Shown in pieces: positions 51,786-60,921 of a stretch of DNA of 64,000 nucleotides; positions within the stretch are counted from its first letter, which is position 1, and every line of letters begins with the position of its first letter. The notes under the pieces are model-generated. The model was given only the letters and a program-made list of their open reading frames with translations. It ran no database searches and was not told where the DNA came from. Source of the DNA: Tetragenococcus halophilus subsp. flandriensis (GTDB taxonomy: Bacteria; Bacillota; Bacilli; Lactobacillales; Enterococcaceae); NCBI RefSeq assembly GCF_030161475.1, contig NZ_BSUG01000003.1, positions 1 through 64,000 of the forward strand. The letters run 5' to 3'. A program made the translations under genes and the position numbers.

Positions 51786-53213
51786 TTATTTCTTTTTCTT
51801 CTTCTTTTTCTTCTTCTTATTTTTTTTCATCGAACGGTTCATTGCCATTTTGCCAATTTTCCCCTTAACACCGCCGCCAAGCATCTGATCCATGCCCGGA
51901 ATGCTGTCCATGTTTCCTTTAGACATTTGCTGCATCATCTTACGAGACTCTTTAAACTGTTTGATCATACGATTGACCTCGATCACGCTATTTCCTGAAC
52001 CAGCAGCGATCCGTCGTCTACGGCTTGGATTCAATAGATCAGGATCTTCACGTTCAGCAGGCGTCATGGAATAAACCATCGCTTTTTTACGTTCCATATC
52101 CTTAGGATCAAATTGCACATTGTCTATTCCCGGCATTTGATTCATCCCTGGGATCATTTTCATAATATCTTCCATCGATCCCATATTGGATAGCTGATCC
52201 ATTTGTTCAATAAAATCATTGAAATCAAATGTATTTTCTCGCATTTTTTCAGCCATCTCTTCGGCTCTTTGTTCATCATAATCTTGTTGCGCTTTTTCAA
52301 TCAGAGTCAGCATATCACCCATGCCTAATATTCGACTAGACATCCGATCAGGGTGAAAGACTTCCATATCAGTTAATTTTTCACCTATCCCGGTGAACTT
52401 AATCGGTGCGCCAGTGACAGAGCGAATCGATAGCGCCGCACCACCACGTGTGTCGCCATCTAGTTTGGTAATCACAACTCCTGAAATACCTAATTGTTCA
52501 TTAAAACTTTCAGCAACATTAACGGCATCTTGTCCTGTCATGGCATCAACAACCAGTAAAATTTCATTAGGTTGCGCAACATCTTTAATGTCTTGTAATT
52601 CTTCCATTAGCGCTTCGTCAACATGCAAACGTCCGGCCGTATCAATAAGTACATAGTCGTTTTTCTTTTCATGGGCCAATTCCATCCCTTGTCTAACGAT
52701 CTCTACCGGGCTTTCTTCAGTTCCCATTTCAAATACTGGTACGTCTAATTGTTGACCTAGTACTTTCAATTGATCAACAGCTGCCGGACGATAAACGTCC
52801 CCTGCGATCATCATAGGACGCGCGTTTTCATTTTTTATCAAGTGATTAGCTAGTTTACCGGCAAATGTAGTTTTCCCGGCACCTTGCAAACCAGCCATCA
52901 TAATAACAGTAGGTATCTTCGGTGCTTTATTAAGACCTACCGCTTCAGAGCCAAGTGTTTTGGTCAACTCTTCATCAACGATTTTCACGATTTGTTGTGC
53001 AGGCGACAAACTTTCTAATACTTCTGCACCCACCGCACGTTCACGAACGTTTTTAGTAAATTCTTTGACTACTTGTAAGTTAACATCGGCTTCTAGTAAA
53101 GCTAAGCGGATTTCCCGCATCATTTCTTTTACATCAGACTCCGAAATTTTTCCTTTTTTTCGCAGCTTTTTCATCGCTTGCTGCAGGCGGTCTGTTAAAT
53201 TTTCAAATGCCAT
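51786..53213 (-). CDS. ffh: Signal recognition particle protein Ffh
   Basis: 475 aa GTPase of the SRP, which targets nascent membrane and secreted proteins. N domain residues 1-90; G domain with GLQGAGKTTFAGKLA (G1), DTAGRLHVDE (G3), TKLDGDTRGG (G4); methionine-rich M domain from about 300. The protein ends in a run of lysines after MNRSMKKNKK, longer than usual. RBS AAGGAAGG. Follows ylxM by 15 nt. Confidence 0.96.
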   Translation of the reverse strand: MAFENLTDRLQQAMKKLRKKGKISESDVKEMMREIRLALLEADVNLQVVKEFTKNVRERAVGAEVLESLSPAQQIVKIVDEELTKTLGSEAVGLNKAPKIPTVIMMAGLQGAGKTTFAGKLANHLIKNENARPMMIAGDVYRPAAVDQLKVLGQQLDVPVFEMGTEESPVEIVRQGMELAHEKKNDYVLIDTAGRLHVDEALMEELQDIKDVAQPNEILLVVDAMTGQDAVNVAESFNEQLGISGVVITKLDGDTRGGAALSIRSVTGAPIKFTGIGEKLTDMEVFHPDRMSSRILGMGDMLTLIEKAQQDYDEQRAEEMAEKMRENTFDFNDFIEQMDQLSNMGSMEDIMKMIPGMNQMPGIDNVQFDPKDMERKKAMVYSMTPAEREDPDLLNPSRRRRIAAGSGNSVIEVNRMIKQFKESRKMMQQMSKGNMDSIPGMDQMLGGGVKGKIGKMAMNRSMKKNKKKKKKKKKK

Positions 53214-53228
53214 ATATTGTTCCTTCCT

Positions 53229-53567
53229 TTATTCATCGATTTCTTGAATATCTTTTACTAAATTTATCAAAGTCTCGTCTGCCGGATAATTTTGTTTTAT
53301 ATAATCAGTTAGCTGATCCAACAGCTCACTTCGGATCCTATAATCTGAATACATTGATAGTTTATATTCATAGTCTTCTAAAATCTTCTCTGTTCGTTTT
53401 ATATTATCATACACAGCCTGACGGCTCACATTAAATTCTTCGGCAATTTCTCCTAAGGAAAAATCATCTGCATAATATAGTTCCATATAATTCATTTGTT
53501 TTTTTGTCAACAATGTGGCGTAGAATTCAAAAAGTGTATTCATACGATTTGTTTTTTCAATTTCCAT
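53229..53567 (-). CDS. ylxM: YlxM/UPF0122 helix-turn-helix protein
   Basis: 112 aa. [20 protein letters not shown] and [20 protein letters not shown] form a sigma-like helix-turn-helix. Known to be linked to ffh and to modulate SRP in streptococci. ATG 53567 has GGAG nine nt upstream; the ATG three codons earlier abuts that site. Confidence 0.92.
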   Translation of the reverse strand: MEIEKTNRMNTLFEFYATLLTKKQMNYMELYYADDFSLGEIAEEFNVSRQAVYDNIKRTEKILEDYEYKLSMYSDYRIRSELLDQLTDYIKQNYPADETLINLVKDIQEIDE

Positions 53568-53767
53568 TTTATTCATCTCCGCCTAATTATTGCTATTGTC
53601 TCAGAGTTGAAACAGATAAATTTTTCCGAGAAAGCCATTTGTCTATTCCTCTAAAAATAAGTTTCTCTTTCTATCCAAGCCGCCTACTATTATACCATTT
53701 TATGTACTATTGCAATAGTCCTTTTATCCATTCCTGAAATAAAGCTATATTTTTTAACAACCCTTTT

Positions 53768-53833
53768 GCTTGGAAAAAGAAAAGAATCAAACAATTTAGA
53801 TTTACTCAAAGCAAACACCAAATTGTTCGATTC
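53768..53833 (-). terminator. Terminator of the aminotransferase gene
   Basis: GAATCAAACAATTT (53784-53797) pairs with AAATTGTTCGATTC (53820-53833) with one mismatch; T-rich 3' side on the minus strand. Confidence 0.75.
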
Positions 53834-53845
53834 CACTTTTACCCA

Positions 53846-55024
53846 TTACTCAGCTTTATTGTTTTGCATATAATGTTCAATACGTTTCATCGCTTCTTCT
53901 AAATCTTGCATACTAGCTGCATAACTCAGCCGCACGTAACCCTCTCCGCCTACGCCAAAAGCAGCACCAGGAATAATTGCTAAGCTTTCTTTTTCAGCCA
54001 AGTCTACACAAAATTCCATCGAGTCTTGGATATAACCTTCTGGAATTTTTGCAAAAATATAAAAAGCGCCGGTCGGTTTAGCTACTTCATAACCTAAACG
54101 ATGTAGTTGCTCATAAATAAAGTCACGACGTTTGCGGTATTCTTCTTTCATAGGTAAAGCATCATCAAATCCGTCGGTCAGTGCATTCACAGCGGCTAAC
54201 TGTGCCGAAGAGACTGCAGAAGTAACCAAATATTGATGGGTTTTTATAATTTGCTTCGTCAATTCTTTCGGGGCAAAAATCAGACCTAAACGCCAGCCAG
54301 TCATCGCATGAGACTTAGATAAACCATTAAGTAAAATCGTTTGTTCACGAAGATATTCGGCAATGGATACATGTTCTCCTTCATAAGTTAATTCACTATA
54401 CACTTCATCACTAATGACAAAAACTGAATACTTTCTTAGTACGTCAGCTATAGCTTTAACTTCTCCGCGAGAATAGGTCACACCCGTTGGATTACTTGGA
54501 TAATTTAATACAATCGCTTTGATTTCGTCGCCGTATTTTTGTAATGTTTCTTCTAACACTTCAGGCGAGAGAATAAAATCATTTACGCTTGTGTCAATAT
54601 AAATAGGCTGGGCTCCTGTTAAGGTAATAATAGGTTCATAGCCGGGAAAAATTGGCGAAGGTATAATCACCTTATCACCAGCTTCTAAAACACTTATCAA
54701 GCTTGCAGCGATTCCTTCTGTCACACCAACACTAACTAGTACTTCTGATTGGAAATCATAGGATAAATTATATTTATCATGGACAAACCGAGCAGCTGCT
54801 TTTCTAAGCTCAGCAACACCAGACATCCCTGTATAGTGACTGTAATTTTCTTTTATCGCGTTAATTCCTGCCTGTTTAACATGCTCAGGTGTATTAAAAT
54901 CTGGTTCTCCTAATGTTAATTTCAAAATATTGGGTATCGTTGAAACACGTTCATCAAATTGACGAATCATAGAAACCGCGATTTGATCTAAACGTGGATT
55001 GAATCTTTGGGAAACGTCTGCCAT
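53846..55024 (-). CDS. Class I/II PLP-dependent aminotransferase (PatA/DapX-like)
   Basis: 392 aa. LTLGEPDFNTPEHV near residue 38, LNYPSNPTGVTYSRGE near 170, DEVYSELTYEGEHVS near 205, and the PLP lysine in LNGLSKSHAMTGWRLG near 232. Close to enzymes annotated as aromatic or N-acetyl-diaminopimelate aminotransferases. ATG 55024 has AAAGGA nine nt upstream; an ATG three codons before abuts it. Substrate not determined. Confidence 0.9.
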   Translation of the reverse strand: MADVSQRFNPRLDQIAVSMIRQFDERVSTIPNILKLTLGEPDFNTPEHVKQAGINAIKENYSHYTGMSGVAELRKAAARFVHDKYNLSYDFQSEVLVSVGVTEGIAASLISVLEAGDKVIIPSPIFPGYEPIITLTGAQPIYIDTSVNDFILSPEVLEETLQKYGDEIKAIVLNYPSNPTGVTYSRGEVKAIADVLRKYSVFVISDEVYSELTYEGEHVSIAEYLREQTILLNGLSKSHAMTGWRLGLIFAPKELTKQIIKTHQYLVTSAVSSAQLAAVNALTDGFDDALPMKEEYRKRRDFIYEQLHRLGYEVAKPTGAFYIFAKIPEGYIQDSMEFCVDLAEKESLAIIPGAAFGVGGEGYVRLSYAASMQDLEEAMKRIEHYMQNNKAE

Positions 55025-55129
55025 TTTTATCATTCCTTTAACATAAACTTGTAATTCTAGTTGTTGCTATCCTATCATAATTTAGACTAAAAACGTAGAA
55101 AATTCAAAAATTTCTCATTTTTCTTTTAA

Positions 55130-55179
55130 AAAAAAAGAGGCCGAAATAGAAATTTACAATTTTGTTTCTTTCAGTCTCT
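55130..55179 (-). terminator. Terminator of the Phd-like gene
   Basis: GAGGCCGAAATAGAAA and TTTCTTTCAGTCTC form an interrupted stem; the minus-strand 3' side has a long T-run. Confidence 0.6.
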
Positions 55180-55188
55180 ACATTCATT

Positions 55189-55716
55189 TTATTTTATATA
55201 AATTTTGTTCACTATTAAATGATCAGATAAGTGTTCACTTTTATCCTGTTTACCCATAATTTCAGCGACAATATTTTGTCCATTTGATTTTTGTCGCAAT
55301 TGATAAACAATTTTTCCAGACTGTCTCAGCTCATTGATCATATCTGTTACACCGCCAAAGCCAGTTTTTCTAGTAATAAAACCATTGGAAACCATACGCT
55401 CATCCAAAGTTTTTGCTGAAATACTGGAAGCTGTCATTAAACTGTTCTGTAAGCGTTGATATAGTTCTTCTAAAGCTGTATCAACAAAGTGCTCTTGTTG
55501 TATACTTGAAGAATCAGCTGACTCACCACGCAACTCATCTAACTCTTGTAGTAAGGTTTCATATTGATTTTGTGTAAGCATTACTCCCGCTACTTTTTCC
55601 CTATTAAATACATACACAGCAGTACCTGCTTGTTTGGCTTGGTCAAATACCTCCATAGGTGAGCGTTTTACTTCTGTAATAGAAGAAGTTGGCACTTCAA
55701 GCTTTTTTAATTCCAT
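55189..55716 (-). CDS. Phd/YefM-like protein with C-terminal extension
   Basis: 175 aa. The N-terminal 65 residues resemble Phd/YefM antitoxins (TEVKRSPMEVFDQAKQAGTA, then VYVFNREKVAGVMLTQNQYE). The C-terminal region of about 100 residues (GFITRKTGFGGVTDMINELR...) is not found in classical antitoxins and may be a separate regulatory domain. No toxin gene adjoins it. AAAGGAGGGCAG precedes ATG. Probably a stand-alone DNA-binding protein; function unknown. Confidence 0.65.
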   Translation of the reverse strand: MELKKLEVPTSSITEVKRSPMEVFDQAKQAGTAVYVFNREKVAGVMLTQNQYETLLQELDELRGESADSSSIQQEHFVDTALEELYQRLQNSLMTASSISAKTLDERMVSNGFITRKTGFGGVTDMINELRQSGKIVYQLRQKSNGQNIVAEIMGKQDKSEHLSDHLIVNKIYIK

Positions 55717-55785
55717 TGCACTGCCCTCCTTTTTTCATCAAATTTATTATAGCATAGGCAGTTGGGAGGTTTACAGTTTCAAGTA

Positions 55786-55826
55786 ATAAAAAATGAAGAA
55801 TGCTTGTTAACATCCTTCATTTTTTA
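55786..55826. terminator. Terminator of copZ
   Basis: AAAAATGAAGAATG (55789-55802) pairs with CATCCTTCATTTTT (55811-55824) with one mismatch; T-run on both sides. Confidence 0.75.
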
Positions 55827-55829
55827 ACC

Positions 55830-56039
55830 TTAAACTGCTTTAGCTTTATATCCAGTATCGTTAATTTTTTCTGCGATCTGTTCACTATTAACTTGGCCTT
55901 CATCAAATTTAACTGTACCGTTACTTCTTTTCAAATGAACCTTTACTTTTTGAATGCCCGGTAATTCATTAATCGCATTTTCAACACGTGCAACACAATG
56001 ATCACAACTCATTCCTTCAATAGAAAACTTCTGTTTCAT
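55830..56039 (-). CDS. copZ: Copper chaperone CopZ
   Basis: 69 aa HMA domain. The metal site GMSCDHCVARV is at residues 9-19. Delivers Cu(I) to the CopY repressor and the copper ATPase in Enterococcus hirae. 21 nt after copY; RBS AAAGGAAG. No copA or copB follows; a terminator does. Confidence 0.93.
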   Translation of the reverse strand: MKQKFSIEGMSCDHCVARVENAINELPGIQKVKVHLKRSNGTVKFDEGQVNSEQIAEKINDTGYKAKAV

Positions 56040-56060
56040 ACTTTGTCTTCCTTTCTTTAT

Positions 56061-56495
56061 TTATTCTTTACAGATACATTGCCCGGGAATACAATTACAA
56101 GCAATATCTGCTACTGCCGTTTTTTCCGATAAAACATCTTGGATATTGTCGATATCTTCTTGCGTCAATTCTGCCTCTGAAATCATATCAGCAATTGTGC
56201 TTCCTACCTTTTTAGCACATATATGTGAAAAGATATTTTCTGTCGCACTACGAACAGTCTCTTCTTCAGTAACTTTTGCCGTATAGACAAATTTTTTACC
56301 TAGCTGTTCGGTCTGTAAAATATCTTTTTTAACAAGTCTGCCTAATAATGTTTTTGTTGTCGCTAGCTTCCAGCCTTTGGAGCTGCTTAACAAATCATTG
56401 ATCGTTTTTGCATCAGCACTTCCTTTAGTCCAAATGACGCGCATAACTTCCCATTCTGAATCGCTGATTTTAATAGGTTCTACCAATGTGTTCAT
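56061..56495 (-). CDS. copY: Copper-responsive repressor CopY (TcrY type)
   Basis: 144 aa, BlaI/MecI-type winged helix (residues 8-80: [20 protein letters not shown], then [14 protein letters not shown]). The C-terminus [10 protein letters not shown] is the CxCx4CxC copper/zinc site. Represses via the cop box upstream and is released by Cu(I) from CopZ. RBS GAGAGGAG. Confidence 0.94.
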   Translation of the reverse strand: MNTLVEPIKISDSEWEVMRVIWTKGSADAKTINDLLSSSKGWKLATTKTLLGRLVKKDILQTEQLGKKFVYTAKVTEEETVRSATENIFSHICAKKVGSTIADMISEAELTQEDIDNIQDVLSEKTAVADIACNCIPGQCICKE

Positions 56496-56524
56496 AAGTC
56501 TGCTCCTCTCTTACTTATTAAGTT

Positions 56525-56534
56525 TACATCTGTA
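56525..56534. promoter_or_regulatory. cop box (CopY operator)
   Basis: TACATCTGTA matches the consensus TACANNTGTA, 30 nt upstream of the copY start. Only one box was seen where two are common. Confidence 0.8.
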
Positions 56535-56582
56535 ATCAAAATTTGTCAAAGGATTAATTTTTATTCAACAGTTATTTTATAT

Positions 56583-56624
56583 AAAAAAATTGGAAGTCTA
56601 ATAGAGCAACTCCCAATTTTTTAT
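56583..56624 (-). terminator. Terminator of the TagO-like gene
   Basis: AAAAAATTGGAAGT (56584-56597) pairs with ACTCCCAATTTTTT (56609-56622). It touches the stop codon of the gene. Confidence 0.75.
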
Positions 56625-57757
56625 TTTTTCTCATGTTTGTTTTTATGTTTTGTCCTATTTAATATCTGTTGTCGGTGTCTACGATTACCTACAAATTTCA
56701 ATGTGTGCATTAATGGTTGTCGATTTTCACCTACTAAACCGATAAGTTCAATAAATAACTCTAGACCAAACAGTGTACTGATCACAAGTAATATAATCGC
56801 CCAAGTACTAGCATAATTCATTAATAGTGCAATTAAGGCAAACACCATAGCCAAAGCATAAATCGTAAGTACTGCACCACGATGAGTAAAGCCTAAAGAA
56901 AGCAAACGATGGTGTAGATGCATTTTATCAGCTGATGAAATCGGCTTTTTATTAAAATAGCGACGTAACATCGCATAAACGGTATCCGTAATAGGAACGC
57001 CCAAAATAAACATAGGCGTCAAAACCGAAATAAATGTCGCATTTTTTAACCCTTGCAAAGAAAAAACAGAAATCATAAATCCTAAAAACAAAGCCCCTGT
57101 GTCTCCTAAAAATACCGTGGCTGGGTGAAAGTTATAAGGGAAAAAGCCGGTGATCGCAGCCACTAGAGAAAAAATCATGATCGCAAGTGGGACACCATTG
57201 GTTGGTAAAAAGAAATAACTAATTAGACCAATGGTTACTAAAGCAATCACAGCCACGCCACAAGCCAAACCATCTAAACCGTCAATTAAATTTACGGCGT
57301 TGGTGATCGCCAGTATCCAAATAAGTGTCACAGGTAAACTTAACCAACCCAACTGAAAGGAGCCTAAAAAGGGAATTGAAATCGTATTGATGGTGATATC
57401 TCCAATAAAATAAATCACCAAAGAAGCTACAATAATCCCTATTGTTTTTTGCATTGGCGTTATCTCAAAGATATCATCAGCTAAACCTGTTAAAATGATA
57501 ATAAAAGCAGCTATTAGCATTGGCCAAATCTGCTTTGCATCTAACATATCATTAAATTCCCATAAAATAGCTGTAACAAAGGAAATAAAAATACTTAAAC
57601 CGCCTGCTGTAGGCATCGTTTTATCATTGATACGTCGTTCTCCAGGGCGGTCAACAGCGCCGATTTTAAAAGACAATAATTTAAGCAATGGCGTTAAGAT
57701 AATTGACAAAAACATTGTCGCAAATAATTTTAATATAAATTGAAACGTGAAACCCAT
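56621..57757 (-). CDS. Undecaprenyl-phosphate sugar-1-phosphate transferase (TagO/WecA type)
   Basis: Membrane enzyme that starts wall-polymer synthesis by placing GlcNAc-1-P on undecaprenyl phosphate. 378 aa, about 11 membrane segments. DRPGERRINDKTMPTAGGL near residue 36, NLIDGLDGLACGV near 158 with catalytic aspartates, FLGDTGALFLGF near 217, and the HIHH-type motif MHLHHRLLSLGFTHR near 280. The C-terminal tail is basic. Ribosome site is weak. Confidence 0.92.
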   Translation of the reverse strand: MGFTFQFILKLFATMFLSIILTPLLKLLSFKIGAVDRPGERRINDKTMPTAGGLSIFISFVTAILWEFNDMLDAKQIWPMLIAAFIIILTGLADDIFEITPMQKTIGIIVASLVIYFIGDITINTISIPFLGSFQLGWLSLPVTLIWILAITNAVNLIDGLDGLACGVAVIALVTIGLISYFFLPTNGVPLAIMIFSLVAAITGFFPYNFHPATVFLGDTGALFLGFMISVFSLQGLKNATFISVLTPMFILGVPITDTVYAMLRRYFNKKPISSADKMHLHHRLLSLGFTHRGAVLTIYALAMVFALIALLMNYASTWAIILLVISTLFGLELFIELIGLVGENRQPLMHTLKFVGNRRHRQQILNRTKHKNKHEKK

Positions 57758-57790
57758 ACGTTTTTCTCGCTTTCATTCCTCTTTTTTACT

Positions 57791-58660
57791 TCAGAAAATC
57801 TTGTCACTTTCTTTCAATTCGCCATTATAAAACTCTTCCATCGAAGCATTTAACACGCTACCTAAAATAATGATCATGGCTGCAAAATTTAGCCATAACA
57901 TCAAAACAACAAAACTTCCGATAATCTGATAACCACTTACGGTCGTCGCAAAATATCTTGCATATAAACCAAATACTTGTGACAATAATAACCAACCAAC
58001 TGTCGCGAAAATTGCCCCAGGAAGGACTGAACGTAATTTCATCTTAACATTAGGTATCATCCAATAAATAATCGCCATTAATAAGAACAAGGCAACAAAA
58101 GTAAGTGGCCATTTCACCGTTTGGAATATATTTACAAACGAATCAGGGATTGCAAAAATCGGTTGTATAGCATCCAACAGCACTTGCCCTGCACCAATAA
58201 TAAGTGATAAAGCAACCATTGCAAACAAGAAAAGAATCAAAACGAGTACAGAAAGAATTCTCGCAACAATACCTGTACGTTGTTCGACACCTAAACTTTT
58301 GTTCATTGCTTTTTGTAAAGCGTTGATACTTTTACTTGCAGACCAAATTGTGGTAATTGCCGAAATAGACAATAATCCACCTGAGCTTTGGGTAAGTAAG
58401 TCTTTGATCGCAGGACCTAAAAATTGGTAAATTGTACTTGGCATAATTTCTTGAATATATGGCAATACGGAACTAGGATCAATACTTAAAAAGGGGAGAA
58501 TATTTCCCACAGTAATTAATAATGGAAAAAGAGATAATAACAAATAATAAGCCACTACAATTGAATAAGTGGTAAATTCGGATATCTTAACTCTTTCTTT
58601 TGCAATACTAAAAAATCTCGAAATGTTCTTCTGATCGTTACCAACTTCGTTTTTACTCAT
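57791..58660 (-). CDS. YihY/BrkB-family membrane protein
   Basis: 289 aa with six membrane segments. Family features: SIVVAYYLLLSLFPLLITVG near residue 33, STIWSASKS-like ITTIWSASKSINALQKAMNK near 105, and the end GSFVVLMLWLNFAAMIIILG. Once called RNase BN, now regarded as a membrane protein of unknown function. 12 nt after map; RBS AAAAGGAG. Confidence 0.9.
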   Translation of the reverse strand: MSKNEVGNDQKNISRFFSIAKERVKISEFTTYSIVVAYYLLLSLFPLLITVGNILPFLSIDPSSVLPYIQEIMPSTIYQFLGPAIKDLLTQSSGGLLSISAITTIWSASKSINALQKAMNKSLGVEQRTGIVARILSVLVLILFLFAMVALSLIIGAGQVLLDAIQPIFAIPDSFVNIFQTVKWPLTFVALFLLMAIIYWMIPNVKMKLRSVLPGAIFATVGWLLLSQVFGLYARYFATTVSGYQIIGSFVVLMLWLNFAAMIIILGSVLNASMEEFYNGELKESDKIF

Positions 58661-58672
58661 CGCCTTCTCCTT

Positions 58673-59437
58673 TTAGTAACTGCCTTCTTCACCTTGTGAG
58701 GTCAAGATACGTGGGCCTTCTTTAGTAAGCGCTAAACTATGTTCATATTGACAACTTAACCCGCCATCTTGTGTATATGCGGTCCAACCATTTGAGTCCA
58801 TTTTCATTTCCCAAGTTCCAGTATTAATCATAGGTTCAATTGTAATGACCATACCTTCTTTTAAGCGAAGTCCTTTGCCCTTTTTACCATAGTGTGGAAT
58901 CGTTGGTTCTTCATGAATTGTAGGACCTATACCATGGCCAACAAAATCACGTACCACACTAAAGCCTTCTCCTTCAGCATATGTTTGAATAGCATGACCA
59001 ATATCACCAATACGATTGCCCACTTGTGCTTGTTCAATACCAAGGTATAAGGCTTTTTTAGTAACTTCCATTAATTTTTTTACTTTTTCTGAAGGTTTTC
59101 CAACCACATATGCCCAACATGAATCAGACACGGCACCTTTTAAATCAACGCACATGTCAACTTTTATTAAATCGCCCTCTTTTAAAGGTTTCTTCCGCGG
59201 AAAACCATGACAAATCTCATCATTAATACTTGTACAGGTAGCGTACTCATATCCTTCAAAGCCAATTTGTGCCGCAATTCCACCGTGGCTTTCAATGTAA
59301 TCTCGCGCAAATTCTTCGATATCCCAGCTAGTTATACCCGGCTTAATAAATGACCGAAGTTGTTTATGTACATCCGCTAGTAAGGCCCCAGATTCATCCA
59401 TACTATCAATTTCTCTATTTGATTTTAGCGTAATCAT
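58673..59437 (-). CDS. map: Methionine aminopeptidase, type I
   Basis: Removes initiator methionine. 254 aa. Metal ligands lie in KVDMCVDLKGAVSDSCW (two aspartates), FVGHGIGPTIHEEPTIPHYG (histidine), VITIEPMINTG (glutamate) and CQYEHSLALTKEG (glutamate). RBS AAAGGAGAC. First gene of a possible pair with the YihY gene. Confidence 0.95.
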   Translation of the reverse strand: MITLKSNREIDSMDESGALLADVHKQLRSFIKPGITSWDIEEFARDYIESHGGIAAQIGFEGYEYATCTSINDEICHGFPRKKPLKEGDLIKVDMCVDLKGAVSDSCWAYVVGKPSEKVKKLMEVTKKALYLGIEQAQVGNRIGDIGHAIQTYAEGEGFSVVRDFVGHGIGPTIHEEPTIPHYGKKGKGLRLKEGMVITIEPMINTGTWEMKMDSNGWTAYTQDGGLSCQYEHSLALTKEGPRILTSQGEEGSY

Positions 59438-59526
59438 ATTTTTGTCTCCTTTATTGAAATCTTACTTATTTTACCACACGCGCTTCTTTTTTTCCAAATT
59501 CAAAGGAATGAAACGCAAAGAGATAT

Positions 59527-59555
59527 TTCACTTAAGATGTTTTATTTGCTATAAT
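59527..59555 (+). promoter_or_regulatory. Promoter of the flavodoxin gene
   Basis: TTCACT (59527-59532), 17 nt, TATAAT (59550-59555) with TG upstream of the -10. Confidence 0.7.
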
Positions 59556-59616
59556 AATAAAATAATAGGTATAAAATAAATATACATTTTCGCTTGCGAT
59601 AATTAGGAGGAAACAT

Positions 59617-60069
59617 ATGACTTCAGCAAAAATTATTTATGGTAGTTTAACAGGAAACACAGAAGTGATTGCTGATATTGTCTGTGAAGCTTTAGAAAAC
59701 TTAAATATCGAAGTAGATATTGACGAATGTACTCAAATTGACGCTGAAGAATTTAAAGAAGCTGATATTTGTATTATTGCAGCTTACACTTATGACGAAG
59801 GCACAATCCCAGAAGAGATGCTAGATCTTTATGAAGACTTACTACAATTAGATTTACAAGGTAAAGTATTTGGTGTATGCGGTTCGGGGGACACTTTTTA
59901 CGAAAACTATGCTACAGCAGTAGATAGCTTTGAAGAAGCCTTTTTAACCGCTGGTGCTAAAAAAGGCACTGAAAAAATCAAAGTTGATTTAGCCGCAGAA
60001 GAAGAAGATATTCAACAATTGAAAGCTTTTGCTTCCGAATTAGTTACAACACAGCAAGCAATGATATAA
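59617..60069 (+). CDS. Flavodoxin
   Basis: 150 aa acidic electron carrier binding FMN. The phosphate loop is YGSLTGNTEVIADI at residues 9-22; the aromatic loops are AAYTYDEGTIPEEM near 60 and GSGDTFYENYATAVDSF near 95. RBS TAGGAGG. Monocistronic. Confidence 0.93.
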   Translation: MTSAKIIYGSLTGNTEVIADIVCEALENLNIEVDIDECTQIDAEEFKEADICIIAAYTYDEGTIPEEMLDLYEDLLQLDLQGKVFGVCGSGDTFYENYATAVDSFEEAFLTAGAKKGTEKIKVDLAAEEEDIQQLKAFASELVTTQQAMI

Positions 60070-60070
60070 A

Positions 60071-60110
60071 AAAAGCAAGAGCATTCTTTAGAATGAATGT
60101 CCTTGCTTTT
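60071..60110. terminator. Bidirectional terminator between flavodoxin and tetR
   Basis: AAAAGCAAG (60071-60079) pairs with CTTGCTTTT (60102-60110), with a smaller inner hairpin CATTC/GAATG. Confidence 0.75.
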
Positions 60111-60113
60111 GTT

Positions 60114-60704
60114 TTAATGAAATTTAAAGCTTGAAAAAGCTTGATTTAATTCATCATTATTGGTTGTTAGATTTTTAATTGTTTCTGTTAATAAGATTTT
60201 AATTTCTTCATTCGTTGGTTTCATAATATTGGCAGCAGTTAGAGCAGCAAGTCCTGTCACTACAATCCAAAAACCTGCGTATAAAGCAGAAAGCTTATCT
60301 TCCGGCAAATTTTTATATTCTGGAATTTGTTGAACCAAATCGACAAAATAATCAAAAGAAAACTTCTGAATGGATTTATCGCCTAAACTTTCTTCTAAAT
60401 ATAAAGCTTTATACAACTTCTTTTCCTTAGTGGCAAACTCAATGTAGTTAAAACCTAAGTCGACTAATTTATTCCCGGAGTGTTCTTTTGGAAGGACTTC
60501 AGCAGAAAGGTAGTCAAAAATTTCTTTGAGTAATGCTTGCTTTAAGTCTTCCATGTTTTTAAATTCTAGATAAATCGGTTGGGTGGAGCACTTCATTTTG
60601 GCTGCGATATTTCGTGCAGTAAATCTGGCGAAGCCTTCTTTTGCAACAACTTCATAAGCCGCTTTTAAGATCTGGTCTCTTGTGATCGTTTTCTTTCTTG
60701 CCAT
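60114..60704 (-). CDS. TetR-family regulator, paralogue of the one at 3.2 kb
   Basis: 196 aa. Helix-turn-helix TRDQILKAAYEVVAKEGFAR, then FTARNIAAKMKCSTQPIYLEF. The first 100 residues align closely with the TetR at 3208-3789, and both share the C-terminal SALYAGFWIVVTGLAALTAA-like segment. ATG at 60704 has AAGGAGG nine nt upstream; upstream in-frame codons lack a ribosome site. Divergent from the M29 aminopeptidase gene across about 220 nt. Confidence 0.88.
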   Translation of the reverse strand: MARKKTITRDQILKAAYEVVAKEGFARFTARNIAAKMKCSTQPIYLEFKNMEDLKQALLKEIFDYLSAEVLPKEHSGNKLVDLGFNYIEFATKEKKLYKALYLEESLGDKSIQKFSFDYFVDLVQQIPEYKNLPEDKLSALYAGFWIVVTGLAALTAANIMKPTNEEIKILLTETIKNLTTNNDELNQAFSSFKFH

Positions 60705-60921
60705 TTGTTTCTGCCTCCTTAAATGACGAGTACTGTTATTTATCATTTTATTCATTCTACCATTTTTTTCCAATAATTCAAAATTACATGTTACTTTTCT
60801 TTTCAAAAAACTGTTAAATCCGATAAAATAAGATATTTATGCTTATTTTATGAAGACGATCATTTGTTTCTATAATATCTTAATGTTATTATATTAAAGT
60901 ATTACAAAGGAGGAATAAAAG

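Noticed and set aside
60705..60806. 34-codon extension of the second TetR protein
   Set aside because: AAGGAGG lies directly before ATG 60704, and the extension has no counterpart in the paralogue at 3.2 kb.
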